Shown: in pieces, positions 24,035 to 31,505 of the stretch | How the letters are laid out: the number at the start of each line of letters is the position of its first letter | How positions within the stretch are numbered: position 1 is the stretch's first letter | Source of the DNA: an uncultured Bacilli bacterium | GTDB lineage: Bacteria > Bacillota_I > Bacilli_A > RF39 > UBA660 | DNA: 38,089 bases | Direction: 5' to 3' | Assembly (NCBI GenBank): GCA_947629265.1 | Contig: CANRCZ010000012.1 | Location: 1-38,089 of the forward strand | Program-made: the position numbers and the translations under genes | The notes under the pieces: model-generated | Seen by the model: only the letters and a program-made list of their open reading frames with translations | Database searches by the model: none | Told to the model about the DNA's origin: nothing

Positions 24035-24069
24035 TAATATACTTGCTATAAATTAAACAATATTACACT

Positions 24070-24091
24070 AAAGGACTAATGTCCTTTTTTG
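24070..24091 (+). terminator. Rho-independent terminator of the surface-protein gene
   Basis: AAAGGAC, loop TAAT, GTCCTTT, then T. Confidence 0.8.
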
Positions 24092-24184
24092 TATAAAATA
24101 ATCTTTTTTGTAAAATATTGCTTTAAATTCTTTTTATTTAAACAAAAATATTATATAATTATAACAGAATAAAAGGAGGGTAAT

Positions 24185-26563
24185 ATGAATACAGTATTAT
24201 CTACAGAAGAACTAAAAAAAATAGATGCTTACTTTAGAGCTTGTAATTACTTATCAGTAGGACAATTATACCTATTAGATAATCCATTATTAAAAAGACC
24301 ATTAACATTAAAAGATATAAAACCAAATGTCGTAGGACATTGGGGTACAACACCAGGTCAAAATTTTATATATACACACTTAAATAGAGTTATAAAAAAA
24401 TATGACCTAGATATGATATATGTATCAGGTCCAGGACATGGAGGACAAGCTGCTGTATCAAATACGTACCTAGAGGGTACTTATAGTGAAATATATCCTA
24501 ATATAACCCAAGATAGTGAGGGAATGAAAAAATTATTTAAACAATTCTCTTTTCCAGGTGGTATATCAAGTCATGTAGCCCCTGAAACACCAGGTTCAAT
24601 TAACGAGGGTGGAGAATTAGGTTATAGTTTAGCCCACGCTTATGGAGCTGTTTTAGATAATCCAGACTTAATCGCTGCTTGTGTTGTAGGTGATGGTGAA
24701 GCTGAAACCGGACCTCTCGCTACAAGTTGGCATTCAAATAAATTTATCAATCCTAAAACTGATGGCGCTGTATTACCAATCTTACACTTAAATGGTTATA
24801 AAATCGCTAACCCGACAGTACTATCAAGAATTTCAAAAACAGAACTAGATAGTTTCTTTAGAGGTTGTGGATACGAACCATATTATGTTGAGGGATCAGA
24901 TCCTATGGTTATGCATCAAAAAATGGCCGCTACCTTAGATAGAGTAATTACTAAAATTAAAGCTATTCAAAAAAAGGCTAGAGAAGAATATATCAAAGAT
25001 CGTTTTATTTGGCCTATGATAATACTTAGAACACCAAAAGGATGGACTGGACCAAAAGAGATCGATAAGAAAAAAATCGAGGGTAGCTTTAGATCACATC
25101 AAGTACCTGTTATCGTTGATAAAGACCATACTAAAAATTTAGCGATCTTAGAAAAATGGATGAAAAGTTACCATCCTGAAGAGTTGTTTGATGAAAACGG
25201 AACTTTAAAAAAAGAACTACAAGAATTAGCGCCTACTGGTAATAGAAGAATGGGGGCTAATCCTCATGCTAATGGTGGATTATTATTAGAAGAATTAAGG
25301 TTACCAGATTTTAGAGATTATGCTGTCGATGTTAAAGTACCTGGTAGTGTTTTAAAACAAGACATGTTAGAACTAGGTAACTATGTAAGAGATGTTATTA
25401 AATTAAATGAAGATAAAAAGAATTTTAGATTGTTTGCACCAGATGAAACTATATCGAATCGTTTAACAAACGTTTTTGAGGTAACAAATCGAAAATGGAA
25501 TAACGGTATTTTTGAGGGTGATGAATACCTATCACAAGATGGTCGAGTAGTTGATTCAATGCTATCTGAGCATTTATGCGAGGGATGGTTAGAGGGATAC
25601 TTATTAACAGGTAGACATGGTTTCTTTTCTAGCTATGAAGCTTTTATTAGAATTATCGATTCGATGGTTAGCCAACATGCTAAATGGTTGAAAGTTACAA
25701 GAAATATCCCATGGCGAGAAGAAATATCATCATTAAATATTTTATTATCTTCTCACTGTTGGCAACAGGATCATAATGGTTTTACCCATCAAGATCCAGG
25801 CTTTTTAAATCATCTAGTCACTAAAAAAGCTGATATTGTTAGAATGTATTTGCCACCAGATGCTAACTGTCTACTTTCAACATTTGATCATTGTATCAAA
25901 AGTAAAGACTATATAAATGTCATAGTAGCATCAAAACACCCAAGACCTCAATGGCTTACCATGGAACAAGCTATTAAACATTGTACCGAGGGAATTGGTA
26001 TTTGGACATGGGCTAGTAACGACAAAGATACAGAACCTGATATCGTTATGGCATGTTGTGGTGATACGCCAACTTTAGAAACTTTAGCAGCTGTTTCTAT
26101 TTTAAGAAACAACTTTAAAGATTTAAAAATAAGGGTTGTCAATGTTGTTGACTTAATGCGTCTACAATCTAATACTGTTCATCCACATGGATTAACTGAT
26201 GATGAATATAATATGTTATTTACAACTGATAAACCAATCGTCTTTGCGTTCCATGGTTATCCATCTTTAATTCATCAATTGACATATAAACGTGAAAATA
26301 AAGAATTACATGTTCATGGTTATAATGAAGAGGGAACGATAACGACACCTTTTGATATGCGTGTTCAAAATGAAATAGATAGATATCATTTAGTTATGTC
26401 AGCTTTAAAATATCTACCAAAATTAGGTAATGGAAGAGCTACTTTAAATCAGTGGTGTAAAGATAAATTAGTTGAACATAAAGAATATATTAAAGAGTAC
26501 GGTATCGATATGGAAGAGATCAGAAATTGGACTTTTGAAGAGTCAATGAAGCAATGTAAATAA
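24185..26563 (+). CDS. xfp: D-xylulose 5-phosphate/D-fructose 6-phosphate phosphoketolase
   Basis: A 792-residue thiamine-diphosphate enzyme of full family length. Diagnostic blocks include [78 protein letters not shown] (ThDP/Mg site), [21 protein letters not shown] and [18 protein letters not shown]. It cleaves xylulose 5-phosphate, and often fructose 6-phosphate, with phosphate to acetyl phosphate plus glyceraldehyde 3-phosphate or erythrose 4-phosphate, linking pentose catabolism to acetate and ATP. It is monocistronic: AAAAGGAGGG ribosome binding site, TATAAT at 24154-24159 and a strong terminator downstream. Whether it prefers pentose or also hexose phosphates cannot be read here. Confidence 0.95.
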   Translation: MNTVLSTEELKKIDAYFRACNYLSVGQLYLLDNPLLKRPLTLKDIKPNVVGHWGTTPGQNFIYTHLNRVIKKYDLDMIYVSGPGHGGQAAVSNTYLEGTYSEIYPNITQDSEGMKKLFKQFSFPGGISSHVAPETPGSINEGGELGYSLAHAYGAVLDNPDLIAACVVGDGEAETGPLATSWHSNKFINPKTDGAVLPILHLNGYKIANPTVLSRISKTELDSFFRGCGYEPYYVEGSDPMVMHQKMAATLDRVITKIKAIQKKAREEYIKDRFIWPMIILRTPKGWTGPKEIDKKKIEGSFRSHQVPVIVDKDHTKNLAILEKWMKSYHPEELFDENGTLKKELQELAPTGNRRMGANPHANGGLLLEELRLPDFRDYAVDVKVPGSVLKQDMLELGNYVRDVIKLNEDKKNFRLFAPDETISNRLTNVFEVTNRKWNNGIFEGDEYLSQDGRVVDSMLSEHLCEGWLEGYLLTGRHGFFSSYEAFIRIIDSMVSQHAKWLKVTRNIPWREEISSLNILLSSHCWQQDHNGFTHQDPGFLNHLVTKKADIVRMYLPPDANCLLSTFDHCIKSKDYINVIVASKHPRPQWLTMEQAIKHCTEGIGIWTWASNDKDTEPDIVMACCGDTPTLETLAAVSILRNNFKDLKIRVVNVVDLMRLQSNTVHPHGLTDDEYNMLFTTDKPIVFAFHGYPSLIHQLTYKRENKELHVHGYNEEGTITTPFDMRVQNEIDRYHLVMSALKYLPKLGNGRATLNQWCKDKLVEHKEYIKEYGIDMEEIRNWTFEESMKQCK

Positions 26564-26569
26564 ATTTTT

Positions 26570-26600
26570 AAAAGCAAGGATTAATACCCTTGCTTTTATA
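26570..26600 (+). terminator. Rho-independent terminator of xfp
   Basis: A perfect 10-bp stem, AAAAGCAAGG (26570-26579)/CCTTGCTTTT (26588-26597). Confidence 0.85.
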
Positions 26601-26690
26601 TACAAATGATTGATTATTGATATACATGTTATATACAATTTAATATCTAAATGTCGGTATTAACATATTTGAAATTATATATTTTAATAA

Positions 26691-26722
26691 ATAAATTTTA
26701 TTATCAATTCAATAAAATTTAT
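26691..26722. repeat. Perfect A/T-only inverted repeat
   Basis: ATAAATTTTATT and AATAAAATTTAT flank an 8-base loop (ATCAATTC). It lies in the spacer between xfp and the Fic gene. It has no T tract and its function is unclear. Base composition makes chance plausible. Confidence 0.4.
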
Positions 26723-26765
26723 ATAAAAATTGTAAATATATAATATAAATGATTAAAAAATGAAC

Positions 26766-26792
26766 AAGATTTAAGCAAGATTTAAGTAAGAT
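26766..26792 (+). repeat. Short tandem repeat upstream of a Fic promoter
   Basis: Two tandem 11-bp units AAGATTTAAGY plus a partial third (AAGAT) end 5 bp before the -35 box of the Fic gene at 26848. The spacing of one helical turn suggests cooperative regulator sites. The winged-helix tail of the Fic protein is a candidate binder, by inference. Confidence 0.45.
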
Positions 26793-26796
26793 GGTA

Positions 26797-26825
26797 TTGT
26801 CTAATTAATTAATTTACTTTATAAT
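26797..26825 (+). promoter_or_regulatory. Promoter of the first Fic gene
   Basis: TTGTCT (26797-26802), 17 bp starting AATTAATTAATT, TATAAT (26820-26825). The promoter at 27859 shares TTGTCTAATTAAT. Confidence 0.75.
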
Positions 26826-26847
26826 AATTTATATCGGAGGAATGATT

Positions 26848-27843
26848 ATGAATGACTATAAGCCACCATTTACTATAACTAATAAGATGCTAGATTATAT
26901 ATCTAGTATTATGGAAAAAATCGGTAAATTAGATAACTATACAAACTTAAATAAAATGCCTCACTTGCGAAGAAATAACAAAATAAAATCCATTCATTCC
27001 TCTTTAGCAATCGAAGCTAATTCATTATCATTAAATCAAGTTAAAGACGTTATCGATGGTAAACTTGTTTTAGGTTCTAAAAGAGAAATACAAGAGGTAA
27101 AAAATGCTTACAAAGCTTATGAGATGATAAAAGAATTTAACCCTTATTCTATAAAAGATTTAAAAAAAGCTCATGGAATAATGACATATTTAATCACTTT
27201 AGAAAGTGGTGACTTTAGAAAAGGTGATGAGGGGGTATTTGATGAAAAAGGTGTATGTATTCACATATGTCCACCTCCTGATCAATTAGATATTTTAATG
27301 AATAATTTATTTAATTGGATTAAAAAAAATAAAGATCAAATTCATCCTTTAATCCTATCATCTGTCTTTCATTATGAATTTGTTTTTATTCATCCTTTTT
27401 CTGATGGTAATGGTAGAATTTCTAGGTTGTGGCAAAATATTATTTTATCTAATTGGAAAGATATATTTGAATATATACCGATCGAATCACAATTGTTTAA
27501 ATATCAAAATGATTACTATGAAGCAATTGCAAAATGTAATAAAAACGGTGACTCTACCATATTTGTTGAATTTATGTTAAACATGTTTGATCAAGTATTA
27601 GATGAAATTATAAATAATACACCACCATCTTTAAATGAAGATGATATAAATATCAATAAAATTTTAAATGTTATGGATATAAATATACCGATGACCGCTA
27701 AGGAAATAATGAATAAATTAGGTATTAAATCTAAGGAAACTTTAAGAAAAAATTATTTAAATCCAGCGATGGAAAAAGGTTTAATAAAACAGACAATACC
27801 TGATAAACCAACAAGTAAAAGACAAATGTATTATAAAGTTTAA
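26848..27843 (+). CDS. Fic family protein (AMP-transferase type) with winged-helix tail
   Basis: A 331-residue protein. The Fic core motif HPFSDGNGR is at residues 182-190 (catalytic His182, Asp186, Arg190). A flap-type strand, GVCIHICPPP, precedes it. SSLAIEAN at 51-58 fits the (S/T)xxxE inhibitory helix of class II Fic proteins (Ser52, Glu56), which blocks the ATP gamma-phosphate site, so the enzyme is probably auto-inhibited. About residues 265-331 form a winged helix (MTAKEIMNKLGIKSKETLRKN...GLIKQTI). Fic proteins usually transfer AMP to a protein hydroxyl; the target is unknown. ATG 26848 is chosen over ATG 26842, which is only one base from GGAGG. Confidence 0.85.
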   Translation: MNDYKPPFTITNKMLDYISSIMEKIGKLDNYTNLNKMPHLRRNNKIKSIHSSLAIEANSLSLNQVKDVIDGKLVLGSKREIQEVKNAYKAYEMIKEFNPYSIKDLKKAHGIMTYLITLESGDFRKGDEGVFDEKGVCIHICPPPDQLDILMNNLFNWIKKNKDQIHPLILSSVFHYEFVFIHPFSDGNGRISRLWQNIILSNWKDIFEYIPIESQLFKYQNDYYEAIAKCNKNGDSTIFVEFMLNMFDQVLDEIINNTPPSLNEDDININKILNVMDINIPMTAKEIMNKLGIKSKETLRKNYLNPAMEKGLIKQTIPDKPTSKRQMYYKV

Positions 27844-27858
27844 TATAATTTTTAAACA

Positions 27859-27887
27859 TTGTCTAATTAATAATTTTAATATATAAT
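27859..27887 (+). promoter_or_regulatory. Promoter of the HAD gene
   Basis: TTGTCT (27859-27864), 17 bp, TATAAT (27882-27887). It nearly duplicates the promoter at 26797-26825 (shared ATTGTCTAATTAAT). Confidence 0.75.
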
Positions 27888-27911
27888 AACTGACTAGAAA
27901 CGAGGCAAACT

Positions 27912-28547
27912 ATGAAAAAATATAAAAAGTATATATTCGATTTAGATTATACATTACTTATTCCTGATTGGTCTAAAGAGGATGACTATTTTAAAAAATA
28001 TATACCATTAGATGAACAAGAAGAATTTTTTAAACAAAAGCAAGAGATATTAAATAAATATGAATTAGAATTTCCAAAGTATGATTTAAAAACATTGAGT
28101 GATTTTTTTAAAGAATATGGTTTTAATGTAACCGAAGATATTATATATGGTTGGATGATATATAATGGTGAAACTATCGAAGATGAATTAGTTGATGGTG
28201 TTATAGATTTATTTGACTATTTGAAAGCTAATGATAAAGATATTGTCGTACTAACTAGTTGGTTCAGTAAAACACAAATACCTAGATTAAAAAGAGCTGG
28301 TATATACGACTATATAGATTATGTTGTAGCGGGTGACGATGCTATGAAACCTGATTTAAAATCTTTTGAATTAGCAATCAAAAATACTGATAAAGAGGAT
28401 TGTATTATGATTGGAGATAGTATAAAAAGTGATAAAATTGGTGCTCAAAATGCTGGTATCGACAGCTATATAATCGATAAAGATCATAGTATCAGAGATT
28501 TATTACAGATGATAATAGATAATGAAAAGATAAAAACTTTTAAATAA
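27912..28547 (+). CDS. HAD superfamily hydrolase
   Basis: A 211-residue HAD phosphatase of subclass I layout: motif I DLDYTLL (FDLDYT, residues about 9-16), a helical cap (20-95), motif II VLTSW near 118-122, motif III Lys in MKPDLKSF, and motif IV MIGDSIKSDKIGAQNAG. All four catalytic motifs are present. It likely dephosphorylates a small phosphometabolite or nucleotide; the substrate is unknown. It is monocistronic, with its own promoter matching that of the Fic gene upstream and a terminator downstream. The shared promoter hints at co-regulation. Confidence 0.85.
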   Translation: MKKYKKYIFDLDYTLLIPDWSKEDDYFKKYIPLDEQEEFFKQKQEILNKYELEFPKYDLKTLSDFFKEYGFNVTEDIIYGWMIYNGETIEDELVDGVIDLFDYLKANDKDIVVLTSWFSKTQIPRLKRAGIYDYIDYVVAGDDAMKPDLKSFELAIKNTDKEDCIMIGDSIKSDKIGAQNAGIDSYIIDKDHSIRDLLQMIIDNEKIKTFK

Positions 28548-28549
28548 AT

Positions 28550-28570
28550 ATCCTAAAATATAGGATTTTT
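28550..28570 (+). terminator. Terminator with recurring ATCCT/AGGAT stem (copy 1)
   Basis: ATCCTA pairs with TAGGAT, followed by T. The preceding AAATAAATATCCTAAAA is repeated at 29882 and 30308. Confidence 0.65.
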
Positions 28571-28576
28571 AATTTC

Positions 28577-28618
28577 AAAGTGCAAAAAAATAATTTCAAA
28601 GTGCAAATTTTGCACTTT
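28577..28618. promoter_or_regulatory. GTGCAAA operator-like dyad plus half-site
   Basis: Half-site AAAGTGCAAA (28577-28586) recurs 21 bp later as the left arm of a perfect dyad, AAAGTGCAAA-T-TTTGCACTTT (28598-28618). The dyad ends 4 bp before the -35 of the second Fic gene. Two-turn spacing suggests cooperative binding. Confidence 0.6.
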
Positions 28619-28622
28619 AGAA

Positions 28623-28651
28623 TTGTATATTCCTAAATAAAATGTTATAAT
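28623..28651 (+). promoter_or_regulatory. Promoter of the second Fic gene
   Basis: TTGTAT (28623-28628), 17 bp, TATAAT (28646-28651), preceded by TGt for an extended -10. Confidence 0.75.
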
Positions 28652-28675
28652 AATAAACATAAAGGAATGATTTGT

Positions 28676-29731
28676 ATGAGTCAAAAAAAGGAAAATTGGA
28701 ATTTAGAATTATCAGAATATATTAAACAAGAAGAACCAAATAAAAAAGAAAAAGCTAAAATATGGGAAACCGCTATCGGGTTACAAGATGTCGATCGATT
28801 AAAACCATCAAAATACCTAATCGATACCGCTAAAGAACATATCGAGGGAAATATCAATATCGATCAAGCTATAAAAAAAATAGATGAATATTATAAAGCA
28901 TCTGATAACCGAAAAAGTGGAGAAAATGAAAATAGTGAAGAAGCCGATAAAGTTGCTGTTAGAATAACTGAAATTTTGAGTGAAACAGGTTTTAATTTTA
29001 ATATTTTTGAACTTATTAATATTCACTTAAGATTGTTTAAAGGCATATATAAAGAAGCTGGTAAAATTAGGGATTATAACTTTACCAAAAAAGAGTGGAT
29101 CTTAAATAATGATACAGTTACTTATTCATCATATGAAACAATAAGAGATACTTTAGAATATGATTTAAGCCAGGAAATTAACTTTTCTTATAAAGATTTA
29201 TCGCTAGAAGAGTCAATCAAACATATCGCTCGGTTTATTTCTAATCTTTGGCAAGTGCATCCATTTTGTGAGGGAAATACCAGAACTACAGCAGTATTTA
29301 TGATAAAATACCTAAGAACATTTGGTTTCAATATAAACGATAATGTTTTTGCCGAAAATTCATGGTATTTTAGAAATTCCTTAGTTCGAGCTAATTACAA
29401 AAATTTTGAAAAAAATATATTTGAAGATACATCTTATTTAGAAAAATTTTTATTTAATCTATTAAGTGATACTAACTATGAACTTAAAAATAGATATACA
29501 CATATAGATTATAAAAAGAAAGATGATAGTATAAGTAATAAAAAATATACCTTAGAAGAGCAAGCAATCATAAATATTATTAAAGATAATCAATCAATTA
29601 AACAAGAAGATATCGCTAAAGTAATGAATAAGTCTGTTAGAAATATAAAATATATAATGAAAGACATGCAAGAAAAAGGTATTATTGAAAGAGTTAAAGG
29701 AAAAAGAAATGGTAAATGGATAGTACTATAA
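28676..29731 (+). CDS. Fic family protein with VbhA-like N-terminus and C-terminal HTH
   Basis: A 351-residue protein from ATG 28676 (AAAGGA 9 bp upstream; ATG 28667 is too close). The N-terminal helices, IGLQDVDRLKPSKYLIDTAKEH and IEGNINIDQAIKKIDEYY, resemble the VbhA-type antitoxin/inhibitory region found in some Fic proteins. The catalytic motif is HPFCEGNTR (195-203; His195, Glu199, Arg203). Residues 290-351 form a winged helix (TLEEQAIINIIKD...QEDIAKVMNKSVRNIKYIM...GIIERVKGKRNGKW), suggesting it represses its own promoter. The GTGCAAA dyad at 28598-28618 is a candidate site. It is a different subclass from the 26848 Fic protein. Confidence 0.85.
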   Translation: MSQKKENWNLELSEYIKQEEPNKKEKAKIWETAIGLQDVDRLKPSKYLIDTAKEHIEGNINIDQAIKKIDEYYKASDNRKSGENENSEEADKVAVRITEILSETGFNFNIFELINIHLRLFKGIYKEAGKIRDYNFTKKEWILNNDTVTYSSYETIRDTLEYDLSQEINFSYKDLSLEESIKHIARFISNLWQVHPFCEGNTRTTAVFMIKYLRTFGFNINDNVFAENSWYFRNSLVRANYKNFEKNIFEDTSYLEKFLFNLLSDTNYELKNRYTHIDYKKKDDSISNKKYTLEEQAIINIIKDNQSIKQEDIAKVMNKSVRNIKYIMKDMQEKGIIERVKGKRNGKWIVL

Positions 29732-29811
29732 AATATCTTAAAACTTTTGATTAGTTTATAATTGTGATAAGAAATAAATTAATATTTGATAAACAAATGG
29801 GGATGGAAGCA

Positions 29812-29883
29812 ATGTTATCAGATAATATTTTAATTAGGTATGAGGTAATTATGAAAACTATAAATGATGAAAAAAGTAGCTAA
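29812..29883 (+). CDS. Very short ORF, possible gene remnant
   Basis: A 23-codon ORF (MLSDNILIRYEVIMKTINDE...) follows GGGGATGGAAG and is followed by a terminator copy and a GTGCAAA half-site. It looks like the first codons of a lost gene in a cassette-like array. No family is recognisable, and it could be spurious. Confidence 0.2.
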   Translation: MLSDNILIRYEVIMKTINDEKSS

Positions 29884-29909
29884 AATAAATATCCTAAAAA
29901 AGGATTTTT
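29877..29909 (+). repeat. Recurring spacer repeat with terminator (copy 2)
   Basis: A 27-bp sequence beginning TAGCTAAAATAAATATCC (29877-29903) is identical to 30303-30329. It contains the ATCCT-AAAAA-AGGAT stem and here runs into T5, a working terminator shape. Confidence 0.75.
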
Positions 29910-29917
29910 AATATTTC

Positions 29918-29927
29918 AAAGTGCAAA
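29918..29927 (+). promoter_or_regulatory. GTGCAAA half-site before the ASCH gene
   Basis: AAAGTGCAAA, in the same TTTCAAAGTGCAAA context as 28574-28586, lies directly ahead of the GGAGG of the ASCH gene. No second arm is present. Confidence 0.4.
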
Positions 29928-29947
29928 AATGGAGGTAAAAAAATAAT

Positions 29948-30289
29948 ATGGAACATGAAATGAAACTACAACCTGAGTATTATAATTTTATACTTAACGG
30001 TACAAAAAGAATTGAAATTAGACTTAATGATGAAAAAAGACAACAAATTAAGATTGGAGATACTATCAAATTTTTAATGGAACCAGAATTAAATGAATCT
30101 TTTAAAGTAAAAGTTATTGGCTTGTTAAGATATAACACTTTTGAAGATATGTTTAAAGATTTTGATATTTCTATTTTATCAGACAAATCGATGACTAAAG
30201 ATGAATTGATTGCTGTTCTTGAGCAATTTTATACAAAAGAAAAACAAAAACAATATGGTGTTTTAGGAATAAGAATTGAATTAATATAA
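29948..30289 (+). CDS. ASCH domain protein
   Basis: A 113-residue PUA-like ASCH protein: MKLQPEYYNFILNGTKRIEIRL, then NDEKRQQIKIGDTIKF, then a KVKVIGLLRYNTFEDMF strand-helix, ending YGVLGIRIE. The G-x-K-x-x-E-x-R and 'I-G-D-x-I-x-F' blocks are characteristic. ASCH domains bind RNA or act on modified nucleosides (the YqfB branch is an amidohydrolase). Which applies here is unknown. Start ATG 29948 follows GGAGG at 12 bp, longer than ideal; ATG 29960 (MKLQ) is an alternative. It lies within the repeat-spacer island. Confidence 0.8.
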   Translation: MEHEMKLQPEYYNFILNGTKRIEIRLNDEKRQQIKIGDTIKFLMEPELNESFKVKVIGLLRYNTFEDMFKDFDISILSDKSMTKDELIAVLEQFYTKEKQKQYGVLGIRIELI

Positions 30290-30302
30290 TTTTATTTATA
30301 TC

Positions 30303-30329
30303 TAGCTAAAATAAATATCCTAAAAAAGG
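30303..30329 (+). repeat. Recurring spacer repeat (copy 3, truncated)
   Basis: Identical for 27 bp to 29877-29903, but the stem is broken after AGG, and the sequence jumps directly into a copy of the LysM gene start. The terminator function is therefore lost. Confidence 0.8.
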
Positions 30330-30332
30330 TCG

Positions 30333-30391
30333 ATTATGCAAACTTATATAGTATAAAGAGGAGATACATTATATGAGGAATAATGAGTAGT
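30333..30391 (+). pseudogene. Fragmentary copy of the LysM gene start
   Basis: 30333-30373 matches 31503-31543, the ribosome-binding and first-codon region of the LysM gene, with one mismatch in 41 bases. That mismatch turns codon 7 (CAA) into TAA. After 30373 the match continues only with small indels (ATGAGGAATAATGAGTAG versus ACGGAATTAGTAG). It is a duplicated, dead gene start fused to a truncated spacer repeat. Confidence 0.8.
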
Positions 30392-30403
30392 AATATATAT
30401 GAC

Positions 30404-30432
30404 GTTGACTTATTTTGGAAAAAGTTTATAAT
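30404..30432 (+). promoter_or_regulatory. Promoter of the 30454 gene pair
   Basis: TTGACT (30404-30409), 17 bp, TATAAT (30427-30432). Confidence 0.75.
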
Positions 30433-30453
30433 ATGTGGCAAGAAAGGAAAACC

Positions 30454-30828
30454 ATGGAAGATAGAAAAAATTTAAATACAGATTTTCAAATTAATTTTGA
30501 TTATGTATTAACTAATTTAGAAAAAGATATATTAAAAGCTAATAGTTTAGAAGATAAGTTGTATTTAGAAATATCTAAAAGTAAAGTAATCAGTCTTTTA
30601 AATTATGTTTATAAAAATATAAAATGTTGGGGAAATAGTTATAATATGAAACAATATGAAACAATTATAGATAAATATGCTGAAATAGAATCTATTGTTT
30701 CGCAATTAGAATTGTGTTTAGCTGATTATGAAAAGCAGTTTCATATGAATGGTATATCTTATTCTATATTTCAGATTGGTAAAATTTTATCGAACGTAAT
30801 GGAGAAGAGTGATAAAAATGGCAGATGA
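30454..30828 (+). CDS. Unknown helical protein, first of a pair
   Basis: A 124-residue all-helical protein starting at ATG 30454, behind AGAAAGGA. A TTG at 30415 in the same frame lies within the promoter and is rejected. Four or five amphipathic helices are seen (FDYVLTNLEKDILKANSLED, SKSKVISLLNYVYKNIK, ETIIDKYAEIESIVSQLEL), with no membrane segment or metal motif. I do not recognise it. It ends in TGA, the only TGA stop in the window, immediately followed by TAA, and overlaps the start of the next gene by 11 bp. The coupled pair could be a two-component accessory module. Confidence 0.55.
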   Translation: MEDRKNLNTDFQINFDYVLTNLEKDILKANSLEDKLYLEISKSKVISLLNYVYKNIKCWGNSYNMKQYETIIDKYAEIESIVSQLELCLADYEKQFHMNGISYSIFQIGKILSNVMEKSDKNGR

Positions 30829-31363
30829 TAAACATATAATAAAAGCGTCCACACCAAATAGTAGTAAATATGATTCAAAAATAGATATTTATACTTCCGA
30901 CCCTAGAGGACCACATGAATCGATTCATGTAGCTGTTGATAGTGATACAAAATCGGCTCATATTATTGATACAACAAATGGCGATACAGAACATACTGAT
31001 GTTAAATGTTATCTAACCTCTGCTTGTATGAAATATTTTCAAGAAAAATTTGATGATAATTGTTATGAGTTAACAGTACTAAGATGGTTTAGGGATAATT
31101 TTGTTTCAAAAGAAGATATATTACATTATTATGAGGTAGCACCAATAATTGTTGAAACTATTAATAAAGAAGAAAAAGCAGGTATTATTTATAATTATAT
31201 TTATGATAATATAGTACATTATTGTGTCAAACAAATTGAAAAAGGAAATTATGATTCGGCATATAGTAGATATAAAAATAGTGTTTTAATATTGGAAGAA
31301 CAATTTGCAAAGCCAGCATTAAAAGATAGATTTGTAAAGACTTTGAAATTAATAAATCAATAA
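30818..31363 (+). CDS. CFI-box-like protein of unknown function
   Basis: A 181-residue protein from ATG 30818 (GGAGAAGAG upstream). The N-terminal 65 residues are beta-rich and polar (KIDIYTSDPRGPHESIHVAV). Then comes CYLTSACMKYFQEKFDDNCYEL followed by TVLRWFRDNFVSKEDILHYY and EVAPIIVETIN. The order 'C-x-x-T-x-A-C ... C-Y-E-L-T-x-x-R-x-F-R-D ... Y-Y-x-x-A-P-x-I-V' matches what I recall as the CFI-box-CTERM domain, whose function is not known. It is translationally coupled to the helical 30454 gene and ends at a terminator of the recurring ATCCT/AGGAT type. Cys residues near 68, 73 and 84 might bind metal. Confidence 0.5.
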   Translation: MADDKHIIKASTPNSSKYDSKIDIYTSDPRGPHESIHVAVDSDTKSAHIIDTTNGDTEHTDVKCYLTSACMKYFQEKFDDNCYELTVLRWFRDNFVSKEDILHYYEVAPIIVETINKEEKAGIIYNYIYDNIVHYCVKQIEKGNYDSAYSRYKNSVLILEEQFAKPALKDRFVKTLKLINQ

Positions 31364-31372
31364 AAATTTTAT

Positions 31373-31396
31373 CATCCTAAAAAAGGATGTTTTTTT
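31373..31396 (+). terminator. Terminator with recurring ATCCT/AGGAT stem (copy 4)
   Basis: CATCCT, six A, AGGATG, then T7. It ends the 30454-31363 pair. Confidence 0.75.
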
Positions 31397-31400
31397 ATGT

Positions 31401-31427
31401 TTAAAAGTGCAAATTTTGCACTTTTAA
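31401..31427. promoter_or_regulatory. 27-bp perfect GTGCAAA palindrome upstream of the LysM gene
   Basis: Two perfect 13-bp arms, TTAAAAGTGCAAA and TTTGCACTTTTAA, around one central T. It has the same core as the dyad at 28598-28618. It lies about 60 bp ahead of the LysM promoter -10 (TATAAT 31485-31490). It has no T tract, so it is an operator candidate rather than a terminator. Confidence 0.65.
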
Positions 31428-31505
31428 CTATATATCTTACACAATGATTATAAATATTTAAGTGGTTAATATTATCAATTAGCATATAATATATCGAGGT
31501 GAATT

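Noticed and set aside
27374-27580. Second plus-strand frame within the first Fic gene
   Set aside because: Overlaps the catalytic region of a clear Fic protein in another frame.
28577-31427. CRISPR array
   Set aside because: The repeated elements are few, unevenly spaced by whole genes and of differing length.
31401-31427. Rho-independent terminator
   Set aside because: Strong palindrome but no T tract; the real terminator is at 31373-31396, just upstream.
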